Source: Singulisphaera sp045290345 (GTDB taxonomy: Bacteria > Planctomycetota > Planctomycetia > Isosphaerales > Isosphaeraceae). From it: a stretch of DNA of 64,000 nt. Below, piece by piece: positions 20,013 to 28,812 of this stretch. Position 1 is the first letter of the stretch; the number at the start of each line of letters is the position of its first letter. Under the pieces are notes generated by a model. It was not told where the DNA came from, did no database searches, and worked only from the letters and a program-made list of their open reading frames with translations. The DNA lies in assembly GCF_045290345.1 (NCBI RefSeq), contig NZ_CP155447.1, positions 4,154,001-4,218,000 on the forward strand, given 5' to 3'. The translations under genes were made by a program, and so were the position numbers.

Positions 20013-23000
20013 ATGAAGCCTGGTCGTTCGCTCGATATCGCGATCATCGGCATGGCCTGTCGATTCCCTGGAGCGCGCGACCTGGCATCGTTCTGGGAAA
20101 ATCTTCTGGTGGCGCGTGACTGCACCAGCGACGTCCCGGCGGATCGGTGGGACCCCGCCATTTTCCTCGATCCTGACTCTGACGCGAACGATCGCGTGTA
20201 CTGCCAACGCGGAGGCTACCTCGACGCGCCCATTGAATTCGACCCGACACGTCACGGCGTGATGCCGATGGCGGTTGCCGGTGGCGAACCCGAGCAATAC
20301 CTGGTCCTTGATGCCGCCAGGGAGGCGTTGACCGACGCCGGGATGAGCGACGGCGTGCCCGACACCAGGCGGGTCGAAGTCATCATTGGCCGGGGGAACT
20401 ATTTCAATCGAGGGAACCTGACTCGGCTCCAGCATGGCCGGATCGTGGCCCAAACGCTGGCGCTCCTCCGAGAACTCCACCCTGATTGGGAAGAGTCGGC
20501 CTTCGAGGCGATTCGAGCCGACCTGAAGTCGAGTCTGCCCCCGTTCGGCCCTGCCACGATCACGGGGCAATTGACCAATGCGACGGCCGGTCGAATTGCC
20601 AACCGACTCAACCTGACGGGGGCCAGTTATGTAGTCGACGCCGCCAGTGCATCCTCGCTCGTCGCGCTCGATCTCGGAGCGCGGGCGCTGGTTGAGAAAC
20701 GCGCGGACCTGGCGCTGGTCGGTGGTGTCTACCTGGCGGTCGATGTCGACTTTCCGATGGTCTTCAGCCAGCTCGGAGCTCTCTCCCGGCAAGGTCGGGC
20801 GCGGCCGTTCGCGAGCGATGCCGACGGAACCCTCCCCGGTGAAGGGGTCGGCGTCGTGGTGCTCAAGCGGCTTGCGGATGCCGAACGCGACGGGAACCGG
20901 ATTTACGCCGTCTTGAAAGGGGTCGGGCTGGCGAGCGACGGGCGGCGAACAGGACTGGCGACTCCCAGTGCCCGGGGGCATGCCCGAGCGATTCGCCGCG
21001 CCTACAAGCAGGCCGGAATCGAGCCCGCGACGATCGGCCTGGTCGAAGGCCACGGTCTCGGTGTGCCGGCCTCCGACCTCGCGGAATTGCGGGCTTTGAA
21101 TGCGGTCTTTCCTCGGAGTCCCTGGGGACGCCGCAGTCTCGGCAATGTCTCCGCGCTGATCGGACATGCCATGCCCGCGGCGGGAATTGCCGCCTTGATC
21201 AAGACCGCGCTGGCGCTGCACAACCGGGTCCTCCTCCCCGCGCCTGGTAGCGACGCTCCTCATCCCTTGCTGGCCGCAGATGCCAGCCCCTTTGAGATGA
21301 ACGGGAATACGCGACCTTGGATCCATGGCGATCGTGACCACCCGAGGCGAGCCGGGGTCAACGCGTTCGGCTTCGCCGGGATTAGTGCACACGCCGTCCT
21401 TGAGGAGCACAGTCCGTCGGCCGACGGAACCAACCCCGGTCCCCAGGCGCGCTGGGAGACCGAAGCGATTCTCCTGGGGGCCGCCGATCGAGGGGCCTGG
21501 ATCGCCCGCGCGAGGGGCCTTATCGAGTGGCTCAGCCGTGACGTTAACCTAGGCGTTTCCCTGAAAGACCTCGCGTTCACTCTGAACCAAGGGGATCGGG
21601 CCGGGCCGTACCGCGTGGGCCTGGTGGTCAAGTCGCCCGCCGAGCTCCGGGATCGACTGCAAACGGTCGTGGCACGGATCTCCGATCCGAAATGCCTCTC
21701 GATCCGGGATGCCCGAGGGACCTACTTCTGGGACAAACCATCCACAGGGTCGGAGACCCTTGCCTTTCTCTTCCCGGGAGAAGGCTCGCAATATCCCGGG
21801 ATGTTGGCCGATCTCTGCCCTCATTTTCCCGAAGTTCGCGCTCTCTTCGACACGGCCGATCAGATCGCGCGTGCGCGGGAATTCCGGAAGTTGCCGAGCG
21901 AGGTTCTCTTCGGTGGTGGACCGGAGGGTGATCGCCTCTGGTCGGTCGGCATGGCCACCAATGTGGTTCTCTCCGCACAGTGGGCATTGCACCAGCTTCT
22001 GGCAGGGCTCGGGCTCCGTCCCCACGCGGTTCTCGGTCATAGCAGTGGTGAGTTCCTGGCCCTGGCCGCGGCGGGCTCGCTGAACGTCGACCGCGAACTG
22101 GAGACCTCGCTCGGAGAGTTGGGGCGAGTCTTCGAGCGTCTCGAAGAGTCGGGCCAGGTCCCGACGGCCCGGCTCGTCGCCATCGCGGCGGACCGCGAGA
22201 AGGTGGAACGCATCGCCAACGAGGTCGGGCCCGGGACGAGCATCGCGATTGACAACTGCCCGCACCAGGTCGTCCTGGCCGGACCATCGGAAATCATTGA
22301 GGAGGTCGTCACGCGTCTGCGAGGGCTCGGCCTGATCTGCGAAGACTTGCCCTTTGATCGCGCTTACCATACGGCAGCGTTCTCGGCCGCGATCGAGCCC
22401 CTCCGCGTCTTCTTCAAAGATCTGCCGCTTTCGCGGCCCAAGGTCGACGTCTACTCCTGCGCAGTCGCCCGCCGATTGTCAGGCGACGTCGAGCAGATCC
22501 GCCAAGTGGCGGTCGACCAGTGGGCCCTGCCCGTCGCATTCCGTTCCACAATTGAGGCGATGTACCGGGATGGAATCCGAACGTTCGTCGAAGTGGGGGC
22601 GCGAGGCAATCTGACCGGGTTCGTCGACGACATCCTTCGCGACCGGCCCCACTTTGCCGTCGCCGCCAATCTCCCGAGGCGGTCGGGACTGACTCAGCTC
22701 AATCATCTGGTGGCCTCGCTCTACGCCCAAGGGGTCCCCTTGCGGACCAATCGCCTCTATGAGCGTCGGCAGCCGGTTTGGATCGACCTCGATCGCGACT
22801 TGCTGACGCCTCAGCCGCTCCCCACGCTCGCGGTCGGTTTTCCCGAGCTCCGCCTTTCGCCGGATCTCGCGGCGCGGCTTCGAGATCACACCCACGAAGC
22901 AGTTCCCACCGATAATGGGTTCGCTTCTCCCGAACCCGAACCAATCCCGGCGCCATCGCCTCATGCCAATGGCCACGCAAAGGCGTACCAGGCCTCCAAC

Positions 23001-24920
23001 GGGGCGATCGATTCGTCCGAGGCAACGCTTCAGGACGCGATAATCCTTGAGCATCTGCGAACGATGGACGTGTTCCTGGAGACTCAGAGGCAGGTGATGG
23101 GGGCCTATATCGCGCCCCGGAGCCAGGAAAGTCAAAACTCCGATCCATCGGCCTCGTCCCTAACGACGCGGGCCGGGCAATCCGCACCCGGACCTTGGCT
23201 GGGCACGATCGAGCGGCTGGAACCAGGCCGTGAGATGGTTTCGACACGCTGGCTCGATGTCCAGGGCGACCCGGTGGCCGAGCACCATACGCTGGGCGGT
23301 CGCCACATCTCCGCGCTCGATCCCTCGCGGAACGGCCTGCCCGTTGTCCCATTCACGGTCATGGCCGAAATGCTGGCGCAAGCGGCTAGCGTGCTCATGC
23401 CCGACTCGGTCGTCATCGCGCTCCGCGACGTTCAAGCATTGAAGTGGATCCGGTACGAATCGGAGCCGGTACTGCTCGAACTTCGGGCCTGGCGGGACCT
23501 GGCTGAGCCCGACGAGGTGCGCGTTGCCATCACGAATAAAGGGACGGCGAACGCCAAGGGCGCGGGGGGCGAGGAGAAGGTCGTTGAGGGGCGAGTGGTC
23601 TTTGGCGCGACGCGCCCACAAGGGCCCACGACTTCGCCCCTGGCACTGGAGTCCGCGCGTGAGTGCCGATTTAAAGCCGAAGATATCTATGCGGATCAAT
23701 GGCTATTTCACGGTCCGGCCATGCAGGCCATCGTCGGACTCGGCCGGTCGGCGCCTTGGGGGATCGAAGGGACGTTGAAGGTGTTGCCGCTTCGTGGGCT
23801 CCTTCGCGACTCGGAGCCACTGGCACTTCACACCGATCCGATTGTGCTCGATGCGTTCACTCAACTCCTCGGGTGCTGGGGGATGGATCAACTGGACGAA
23901 GGGCATGTGATCTTCCCGCTCCGGGTCGCGGAGATCGCATTCTACGGCACGGATCCGCCTGAGGGGGCGGAGGTTGCCTGTCAAATTGCCATTCGAGAAC
24001 TGTCCCGCCACCTGGTCCGGGTCGATTCCGACATCGTCGCCGCCGATGGCCGCGTCTGGATGCGGATCACCGGTTGGGAGGACTGGCGCTTCTACTGGCC
24101 GGTCCGGTGTCGCGACCAGTTTCGACAGCCGGACCGATCGTTCATCGGGGTGCCGTTGCCGCTGCCGGGGGTCTCGAACGCGATGGACCGCGAGTTACAG
24201 GCCGTCTGGCTCGAGCCGCCGATCGATTTCGGAAAGCCGATCTGGAGGGACGTTCTGGAATGGGTGCAGCTCAGCCCTGAGGAGCGCCGACTGAGCCACG
24301 GCGAAGGACGCTCCGAGCGTCAGGCGACGCTTCACCTCTGGGGGCGAGTGGCGGCCAAAGAAGCCGCGAGGCGCCTGCTTTACGATCAGGGGGCGCCCCC
24401 CTTGTACCCGGCCGACCTCGCCGTCGAGACCGCTCCAGGTGGAGGACAAGCCATCCGGCTCCTGGGCGACCCCTCGCGTGTGGATCTGCCGGTCGTGGCG
24501 ATCGCGCACACGGAGAGCGTGGCCTTGGCCTTGGCGGCACTCGATCCGGAGGCACGACCGGGAATCGCCATCATGTCGCTCGAGGATCCTTCTTTCGACC
24601 TCGATTCGTCCTCGGTACTCGGGCTCGCCCCGGCCGTTCATGACCCGATCGCGAGCGATGTTTCACCCAGCACAGAATGGAAGGCGCGCCTGTCCTGCGC
24701 CAAGAACGCGTTGCGAAATTCCCTGGGCCTCAACCAAGATGAAACCTGGTGCGACTTCGACGTGTCCCGCGTTGTTGAGACGTCGGGTGAAGTCTTTTTG
24801 ACGCTCCGTTCCGGCTCCCCAACGACGATGGCCGCCTGGGAGCCCCCGGTGATTCGGGTCGTGACGGCACGGACGAATGACTACATCTGGGCGTGGACTC
24901 TGGGAGACCGGCCATCGTGA
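20013..24920 (+). CDS. Iterative type I PKS/PUFA synthase-like protein PKS2: KS(Ser)-AT-DH-PPTase
   Basis: A 1635-residue partner of PKS1. The KS domain (about 1-450) keeps both His motifs (VEGHGLG, IGHAMPAAG), but the nucleophile position reads DAASASS, with Ser212 in place of Cys. It should therefore act as a chain-length factor or decarboxylase rather than a condensing enzyme. The AT (about 580-910) has GHSSGE with Ser677. A linker helix FLETQRQVMG precedes a double-hotdog dehydratase (about 1050-1400: His1091/His1092 in EHHTLGG, distal TDPIVLDAF). The C-terminus (about 1410-1635) resembles a phosphopantetheinyl transferase, with WGRVAAKEA around residues 1443-1451 and AIAHTESVALALA. An ACP-activating domain at the end recalls enediyne and some PUFA synthases. 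It starts 79 bases after PKS1. Confidence 0.87.
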   Translation: MKPGRSLDIAIIGMACRFPGARDLASFWENLLVARDCTSDVPADRWDPAIFLDPDSDANDRVYCQRGGYLDAPIEFDPTRHGVMPMAVAGGEPEQYLVLDAAREALTDAGMSDGVPDTRRVEVIIGRGNYFNRGNLTRLQHGRIVAQTLALLRELHPDWEESAFEAIRADLKSSLPPFGPATITGQLTNATAGRIANRLNLTGASYVVDAASASSLVALDLGARALVEKRADLALVGGVYLAVDVDFPMVFSQLGALSRQGRARPFASDADGTLPGEGVGVVVLKRLADAERDGNRIYAVLKGVGLASDGRRTGLATPSARGHARAIRRAYKQAGIEPATIGLVEGHGLGVPASDLAELRALNAVFPRSPWGRRSLGNVSALIGHAMPAAGIAALIKTALALHNRVLLPAPGSDAPHPLLAADASPFEMNGNTRPWIHGDRDHPRRAGVNAFGFAGISAHAVLEEHSPSADGTNPGPQARWETEAILLGAADRGAWIARARGLIEWLSRDVNLGVSLKDLAFTLNQGDRAGPYRVGLVVKSPAELRDRLQTVVARISDPKCLSIRDARGTYFWDKPSTGSETLAFLFPGEGSQYPGMLADLCPHFPEVRALFDTADQIARAREFRKLPSEVLFGGGPEGDRLWSVGMATNVVLSAQWALHQLLAGLGLRPHAVLGHSSGEFLALAAAGSLNVDRELETSLGELGRVFERLEESGQVPTARLVAIAADREKVERIANEVGPGTSIAIDNCPHQVVLAGPSEIIEEVVTRLRGLGLICEDLPFDRAYHTAAFSAAIEPLRVFFKDLPLSRPKVDVYSCAVARRLSGDVEQIRQVAVDQWALPVAFRSTIEAMYRDGIRTFVEVGARGNLTGFVDDILRDRPHFAVAANLPRRSGLTQLNHLVASLYAQGVPLRTNRLYERRQPVWIDLDRDLLTPQPLPTLAVGFPELRLSPDLAARLRDHTHEAVPTDNGFASPEPEPIPAPSPHANGHAKAYQASNGAIDSSEATLQDAIILEHLRTMDVFLETQRQVMGAYIAPRSQESQNSDPSASSLTTRAGQSAPGPWLGTIERLEPGREMVSTRWLDVQGDPVAEHHTLGGRHISALDPSRNGLPVVPFTVMAEMLAQAASVLMPDSVVIALRDVQALKWIRYESEPVLLELRAWRDLAEPDEVRVAITNKGTANAKGAGGEEKVVEGRVVFGATRPQGPTTSPLALESARECRFKAEDIYADQWLFHGPAMQAIVGLGRSAPWGIEGTLKVLPLRGLLRDSEPLALHTDPIVLDAFTQLLGCWGMDQLDEGHVIFPLRVAEIAFYGTDPPEGAEVACQIAIRELSRHLVRVDSDIVAADGRVWMRITGWEDWRFYWPVRCRDQFRQPDRSFIGVPLPLPGVSNAMDRELQAVWLEPPIDFGKPIWRDVLEWVQLSPEERRLSHGEGRSERQATLHLWGRVAAKEAARRLLYDQGAPPLYPADLAVETAPGGGQAIRLLGDPSRVDLPVVAIAHTESVALALAALDPEARPGIAIMSLEDPSFDLDSSSVLGLAPAVHDPIASDVSPSTEWKARLSCAKNALRNSLGLNQDETWCDFDVSRVVETSGEVFLTLRSGSPTTMAAWEPPVIRVVTARTNDYIWAWTLGDRPS

Positions 24921-24979
24921 CGACGAGGATGCTGGCCTTTTTACGTAACGATCAAGGAACTGATCCGGAGAAGACGGCC

Positions 24980-25294
24980 ATGAGCCAGCCCACCCGCGCT
25001 TCGATCAACGCCGACGTTGCCAAGATCCTGAGTCATTTTGAGGGACGAGAGTATTCGGGCGAGATCGATTCCGAGACCCGTTTTTTCGCGGACTTGGGGC
25101 TCGCCTCGATCGACGCGGTCGTCCTCGGCGAACAACTTCAAAACCACTATGGTCGACCTCTGCCCTTCGGCGACTTGATGGCCGCCCTTGGCCAGAGGTC
25201 CGATCGCGACCTGAGGATCGGTGAACTGGTTGATTTCCTGGTCAAACACCTCGTGACCGGAACCGACTCGACGAGCGGATCCGAAGCGGATTGA
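24980..25294 (+). CDS. Free-standing acyl carrier protein
   Basis: A 104-residue ACP. The phosphopantetheine site is DLGLASIDAVVL, and helices 2 and 3 (GEQLQNHYGRPLPFGDLM) follow in the usual pattern. I chose the ATG at 24980 because GGAGAAG lies just upstream; the frame is open further back, into the end of PKS2, but those extra residues are not ACP-like. It lies between PKS2 and an alpha/beta hydrolase, so it probably carries an intermediate for this pathway rather than for primary fatty-acid synthesis. Activation could be by the PPTase-like tail of PKS2 or by AcpS (49375-49800). Confidence 0.88.
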   Translation: MSQPTRASINADVAKILSHFEGREYSGEIDSETRFFADLGLASIDAVVLGEQLQNHYGRPLPFGDLMAALGQRSDRDLRIGELVDFLVKHLVTGTDSTSGSEAD

Positions 25295-25370
25295 GCGACG
25301 AGAGTCGCGCGGAGCGGGGGGCTGCTCACCTGGTACCGGATCGGACTGACGCATCTTATTAGGCGGTTTC

Positions 25371-26267
25371 ATGCCATTTTCTACGCTGAATGGTCTTCGG
25401 TTTCATTATCAGCAGGCGGGCGAAGGTCCCGACCTGGTTCTGATTCATGGCGTGACGGGTGACCTGTCGATCTGGTTCCTCTGCCAGGCGATTCAGACGC
25501 TGAGCTCGGCCCGCCGCGTGACGGCCTATGACCTCCGGGGGCACGGTTACAGCGATGCCCCGCCGACTGGCTATACTTCGGCCGATCACGCGGCCGATCT
25601 GTTCGCGTTGATGGATGACCGTGGTATTGAACGCGCAACGTTGGTGGGCCACAGCTTTGGTGGAGTGATCGCGCTGCACGCGGCGGTGCTCGCCCCGGAG
25701 CGAGTTGATGCCGTCGTGCTCTCCGACCCTTACTTTCCAGCGCTCCGTCACCTGGAAGATGTGAGCCGCTGGGGGCACTGGCAATCGTTCTGCGACGAAG
25801 CCAGGCGTGCGGGGGTTGAGCTGTCGGATGAGCATTGGTACGACCTGGGGCGATTCTTCGATCAAGTTGTCGACCTCGAAGGTGATCGACTGCTTCAGTT
25901 CCGCCGTGAAGTGGGACTCCCTGCACTGAACCGCCTCCTTCGGCTCGGTGGAACCACCTGCGGTGACGACACGAAAGTCGAAGCCGGTTTAACGGCGGAA
26001 CTGATCGCGAGCGTCGCGGTTCCTTCGTTGGCTCTCTACGGCGAATTTTCTCCGTTCCTCGCCACCGCGCAATATCTTGTGGAGCATCTGCCCAACTGCC
26101 GGAGTGAGATCGTTCCGGCTGCCAAGCATCGCGCCCCGGAAGAGAACCCACCGGAGTTTCTCTCCCGGCTCCGTAACTTCATCGAGTCCTTGCCTGGAGC
26201 AGCCTCCTCGTCCGGACCCGGCGGATCGGTCTCGGAGTCGTCCCAGCCCACTTGCGGAACGAGATGA
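25371..26267 (+). CDS. Alpha/beta hydrolase (possible product-releasing thioesterase)
   Basis: A 298-residue alpha/beta hydrolase. It has the oxyanion HGVTGD, the nucleophile elbow GHSFGG, an acidic residue in DPYFP or FGEFSP territory, and a late AKHRAPEE His. It lacks a signal peptide and begins MPFSTLNGLRFHYQQAG, like cytoplasmic esterases. It sits 76 bases after the ACP gene and only four bases before the SDR gene. In PKS loci such hydrolases often release or edit the ACP-bound chain. That role here is inferred from position, and hydrolysis of a small ester is equally possible. The gene uses ATG at 25371 after AGGCGG. Confidence 0.88.
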   Translation: MPFSTLNGLRFHYQQAGEGPDLVLIHGVTGDLSIWFLCQAIQTLSSARRVTAYDLRGHGYSDAPPTGYTSADHAADLFALMDDRGIERATLVGHSFGGVIALHAAVLAPERVDAVVLSDPYFPALRHLEDVSRWGHWQSFCDEARRAGVELSDEHWYDLGRFFDQVVDLEGDRLLQFRREVGLPALNRLLRLGGTTCGDDTKVEAGLTAELIASVAVPSLALYGEFSPFLATAQYLVEHLPNCRSEIVPAAKHRAPEENPPEFLSRLRNFIESLPGAASSSGPGGSVSESSQPTCGTR

Positions 26268-26271
26268 GATC

Positions 26272-27075
26272 ATGAAAGCAGGCCAAACTGTGGGCAAGAA
26301 CGAAGGTCAGGTCATCCTGTTGACGGGGGCCGCCCAGGGGATCGGTCGCGCCACAGCCAAGGCGCTCGCCGCTCGCGGATATCGGCTGGGTCTGATGGAC
26401 CGATACGGCGAACCCTTGGAGACGCTCGAGGCGGAGCTCAAGAATCAGACGGGCATTGCCACGGCACAGGTCGACGTCTGCGACGCCTTGAGCTTGAAAC
26501 GAGCCGTCGAGAGCTTGGAGGAACGCCTCGGGCCGACCGAGATCCTTGTGGCCTGTGCGGGGGTAGGAACCTCATCGAATGCCCTCGACCTGGATGTGGA
26601 CGGATTTCGCCGGATGCTTGAGGTGAACGTCGTGGGAGTGGCCCACTCGATCGACGCCGTCTTGCCGGGCATGTTCGCACGCAAGGCTGGACATATCGTG
26701 GGGATTTCGAGCGTGGCCGGGTACCGCGGCATGCCCTGGATGCCTGGCTACTCGGCTTCCAAAGCCGCCCTCACCACTTATCTCGAAGCCTTGCGCCCGG
26801 CCCTCAAGCGGCGCGGGGTGACGATCACGACGGTCTATCCCGGATTTGTGAGAACGGGAATGACTCTCAACACCAGCTTTCGCAACCCGGTGCCGATGCT
26901 CGAGGCCGAACAAGCCGCCGCGTATCTCGTCCGGGCGATCGTCCGCCGTCCTCGTGACTACACCTTTCCGCTCGGGACCGCGATCGGCATGGACATTCTC
27001 CGCCGGTTGCCCTGTCGGCTTTTCGACTGGGTGATGGATCGCGCGGGGCCGCGGGCATTGACGACTGAATTCTAA
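26272..27075 (+). CDS. Short-chain dehydrogenase/reductase
   Basis: A 267-residue classical SDR. The dinucleotide motif is TGAAQGIG, followed by CAGVG, the structural NVVG, catalytic SSVAG Ser and YSASK Tyr/Lys. The Asp at the end of strand 2 (MDRYG) favours NAD over NADP. The ATG at 26272 follows the hydrolase stop by four bases and overlaps a GAGATGAG ribosome-binding site, so the two are co-translated. In this operon it would reduce a keto group or oxidise a hydroxyl on the polyketide or lipid chain. PKS1 already has its own KR, so this SDR probably acts after chain release. Confidence 0.9.
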   Translation: MKAGQTVGKNEGQVILLTGAAQGIGRATAKALAARGYRLGLMDRYGEPLETLEAELKNQTGIATAQVDVCDALSLKRAVESLEERLGPTEILVACAGVGTSSNALDLDVDGFRRMLEVNVVGVAHSIDAVLPGMFARKAGHIVGISSVAGYRGMPWMPGYSASKAALTTYLEALRPALKRRGVTITTVYPGFVRTGMTLNTSFRNPVPMLEAEQAAAYLVRAIVRRPRDYTFPLGTAIGMDILRRLPCRLFDWVMDRAGPRALTTEF

Positions 27076-27096
27076 CACAGGTCAGGCCACCCACCC

Positions 27097-27948
27097 GTGC
27101 CCGAGGCTCTCAAGATCAACGCCGGAACCATTCCCACCGCGATCGAGTTGGCGTGTTGCCTTGCTTGCGGGCACCAACTTGAGGGGCGCGAGACTTGCGC
27201 GTCATGTGGTCGTGAACATCCCGAGGTGGAGGGAATCCTCCACGCGATTGGCCCTCTCTCGGGCACGAATCGCATTGCGGCCCACTTCTATGATGGCCCG
27301 AACTGGCAACGCTTTCGTCCTTGGGAGCAGCTCTTTCTCTGGTTCCAAGGCCCCGGCCCAAGAGGGGCGAGGCGGCAGATCCTTCGCCATCTTCCTCAGC
27401 GAACGCGGGCCCGAGTGCTCGAAGTTGGCATCGGGGACGGCGAAAATGTGCCGTTGCTTCCCGCGACCTGGGAACTCTACGGTGTCGATATCGCGCGAAC
27501 TCAATTGGCTGCCTGCCGCGATCGCTATCCGAGCATGTCGAGGCGCTTGGTCTGGGCCGAAGGGGAGTCACTTCCGTTCGCGGATCAATCGTTCGACGCC
27601 GTCTACACGATCGGAGGATTCAACTACTTCCGCGATCAGGCGCAGGCGTTTCGCGAGATGCAGCGCGTGGCACGGCCCGAGGCGCCCGTGATCGTCGCCG
27701 ATGAGATTCCCGAGTTGTATCGCTTTGCTCCCGGCCACGCACTCGGCATCGAGGCGATCGACAGTTGGGGGCTTCGTCTGATGGGGCTCGACGCCGACTT
27801 CATCGATATGGTCTTGAATTGCCGAGCGGACGTTAACTCCCTGGCACGCGACGTTTTCCCGGGACATCGTCGCTTTCCGATCTGGAACCGCCTTGGATAT
27901 TGTCTTGTGAATCCCGATCCCCGGAGAGGACCTGCGTTATGTCGGTGA
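27097..27948 (+). CDS. Class I SAM methyltransferase with zinc-knuckle N-terminus (copy 1)
   Basis: A 283-residue protein. Residues about 19-45 contain two CxxC pairs (CLAC and CASC), a Trm112-like zinc knuckle. The SAM-binding motif VLEVGIGDGENV, the acidic YGVDIA, and SLPFADQSFDAVYTIGGFNYF follow, as in UbiE/Methyltransf_11 enzymes. The start is a GTG at 27097, 21 bases after the SDR gene. It is paralogous to the next gene, which it overlaps by ten bases. Both belong to the same transcription unit as the PKS genes. They may methylate the chain, a head group or a terminal oxygen; the target cannot be told from sequence. Confidence 0.85.
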   Translation: MPEALKINAGTIPTAIELACCLACGHQLEGRETCASCGREHPEVEGILHAIGPLSGTNRIAAHFYDGPNWQRFRPWEQLFLWFQGPGPRGARRQILRHLPQRTRARVLEVGIGDGENVPLLPATWELYGVDIARTQLAACRDRYPSMSRRLVWAEGESLPFADQSFDAVYTIGGFNYFRDQAQAFREMQRVARPEAPVIVADEIPELYRFAPGHALGIEAIDSWGLRLMGLDADFIDMVLNCRADVNSLARDVFPGHRRFPIWNRLGYCLVNPDPRRGPALCR

Positions 27949-28778
27949 CGACGCCGAACCCGACAGCCGATTGGAAAACGGACCCCAATCCGCTGCGATG
28001 CCCGGACTGCGGTGGTCTGTTCGCTCCCGTGGAGACTGGTCTCGCGTGCGCAGGGTGCCAACGCGTCTATCCGATTCGCGACGGGATCCTGGTCGTGAAG
28101 GACGAGCCAACGGCCGACAACCTGATCGCACGCGATTTCTACAACAGTTCGCTCTGGCCGAAATTCCGGTTCTGGGAGTGGTTCTTCTTCGTCTGCAACG
28201 GTGGCGAGCGGCGCTCTCGCAACGTCATCTTGAAGCATCTTCCCAAGCAAGACCGCCTCAAATTGCTCGACGTTGCCATCGGCGACGGCGTCTACCACTC
28301 CTGGCTTCCCCAGGACTGGAGCGTGGTCGGAATCGATGTTTCCACCAGCCAACTTGCGGCCTGTCAGCGACGCAACGCCGGCCGAGACCTGCGCTTGATC
28401 CTTGGCGAAGCGGAGTCCCTGCCGTTTCAGGATGATGCCTTCGACGCAGTCCTGAGCATCGGAGGCTTCAATCATTTCAACGACCCCGAGGCCTCGCTCC
28501 GTGAGATGGTCCGGGTCGCGCGTCCTGGCGCTCCGATCGTGATTTCCGACGAGTCTCCCAACTTGACCGACCGGATGATCGGCCACAAACTAGGCATGCC
28601 GGGGATCGACCGCTGGGTGGTCTCGCGACTGATGAACCTTGGCGATGCGTTCACCGATCTGGTCGAGCGCAATCGACATATTGACATTGCCGAGATTGGT
28701 CGTCGCGTTCTCAAGGACAGCCAATATCAGGTCATCTGGCGTGGTGGCGGCTATGTGATGGTCGGGCAAGCCCCCTGA
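27939..28778 (+). CDS. Class I SAM methyltransferase with zinc-knuckle N-terminus (copy 2)
   Basis: A 279-residue paralogue of the preceding gene with the same architecture. The N-terminal knuckle is CPDC and CAGC. The SAM motif is LLDVAIGDGVYHSWL, followed by VGIDVSTSQLAAC and SLPFQDDAFDAVLSIGGFNHF. The ATG at 27939 has a GGAGAGG ribosome-binding site inside the end of copy 1, so the earlier in-frame start possibilities are not needed. The shared segments IGGFN[YH]F and TSQLAAC/RTQLAAC show that the pair arose by duplication. The changed C-terminal halves suggest different acceptors. Thirty-four bases separate it from the transporter genes. Confidence 0.87.
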   Translation: MSVTTPNPTADWKTDPNPLRCPDCGGLFAPVETGLACAGCQRVYPIRDGILVVKDEPTADNLIARDFYNSSLWPKFRFWEWFFFVCNGGERRSRNVILKHLPKQDRLKLLDVAIGDGVYHSWLPQDWSVVGIDVSTSQLAACQRRNAGRDLRLILGEAESLPFQDDAFDAVLSIGGFNHFNDPEASLREMVRVARPGAPIVISDESPNLTDRMIGHKLGMPGIDRWVVSRLMNLGDAFTDLVERNRHIDIAEIGRRVLKDSQYQVIWRGGGYVMVGQAP

Positions 28779-28812
28779 ATTCCGAGGTCGAGTCGATCGC
28801 TTTTGGAGCATC

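Noticed and set aside
20007..21410. A 467-codon minus-strand frame opposite the PKS2 ketosynthase
   Set aside because: No recognisable motif, and the plus-strand KS is unambiguous.
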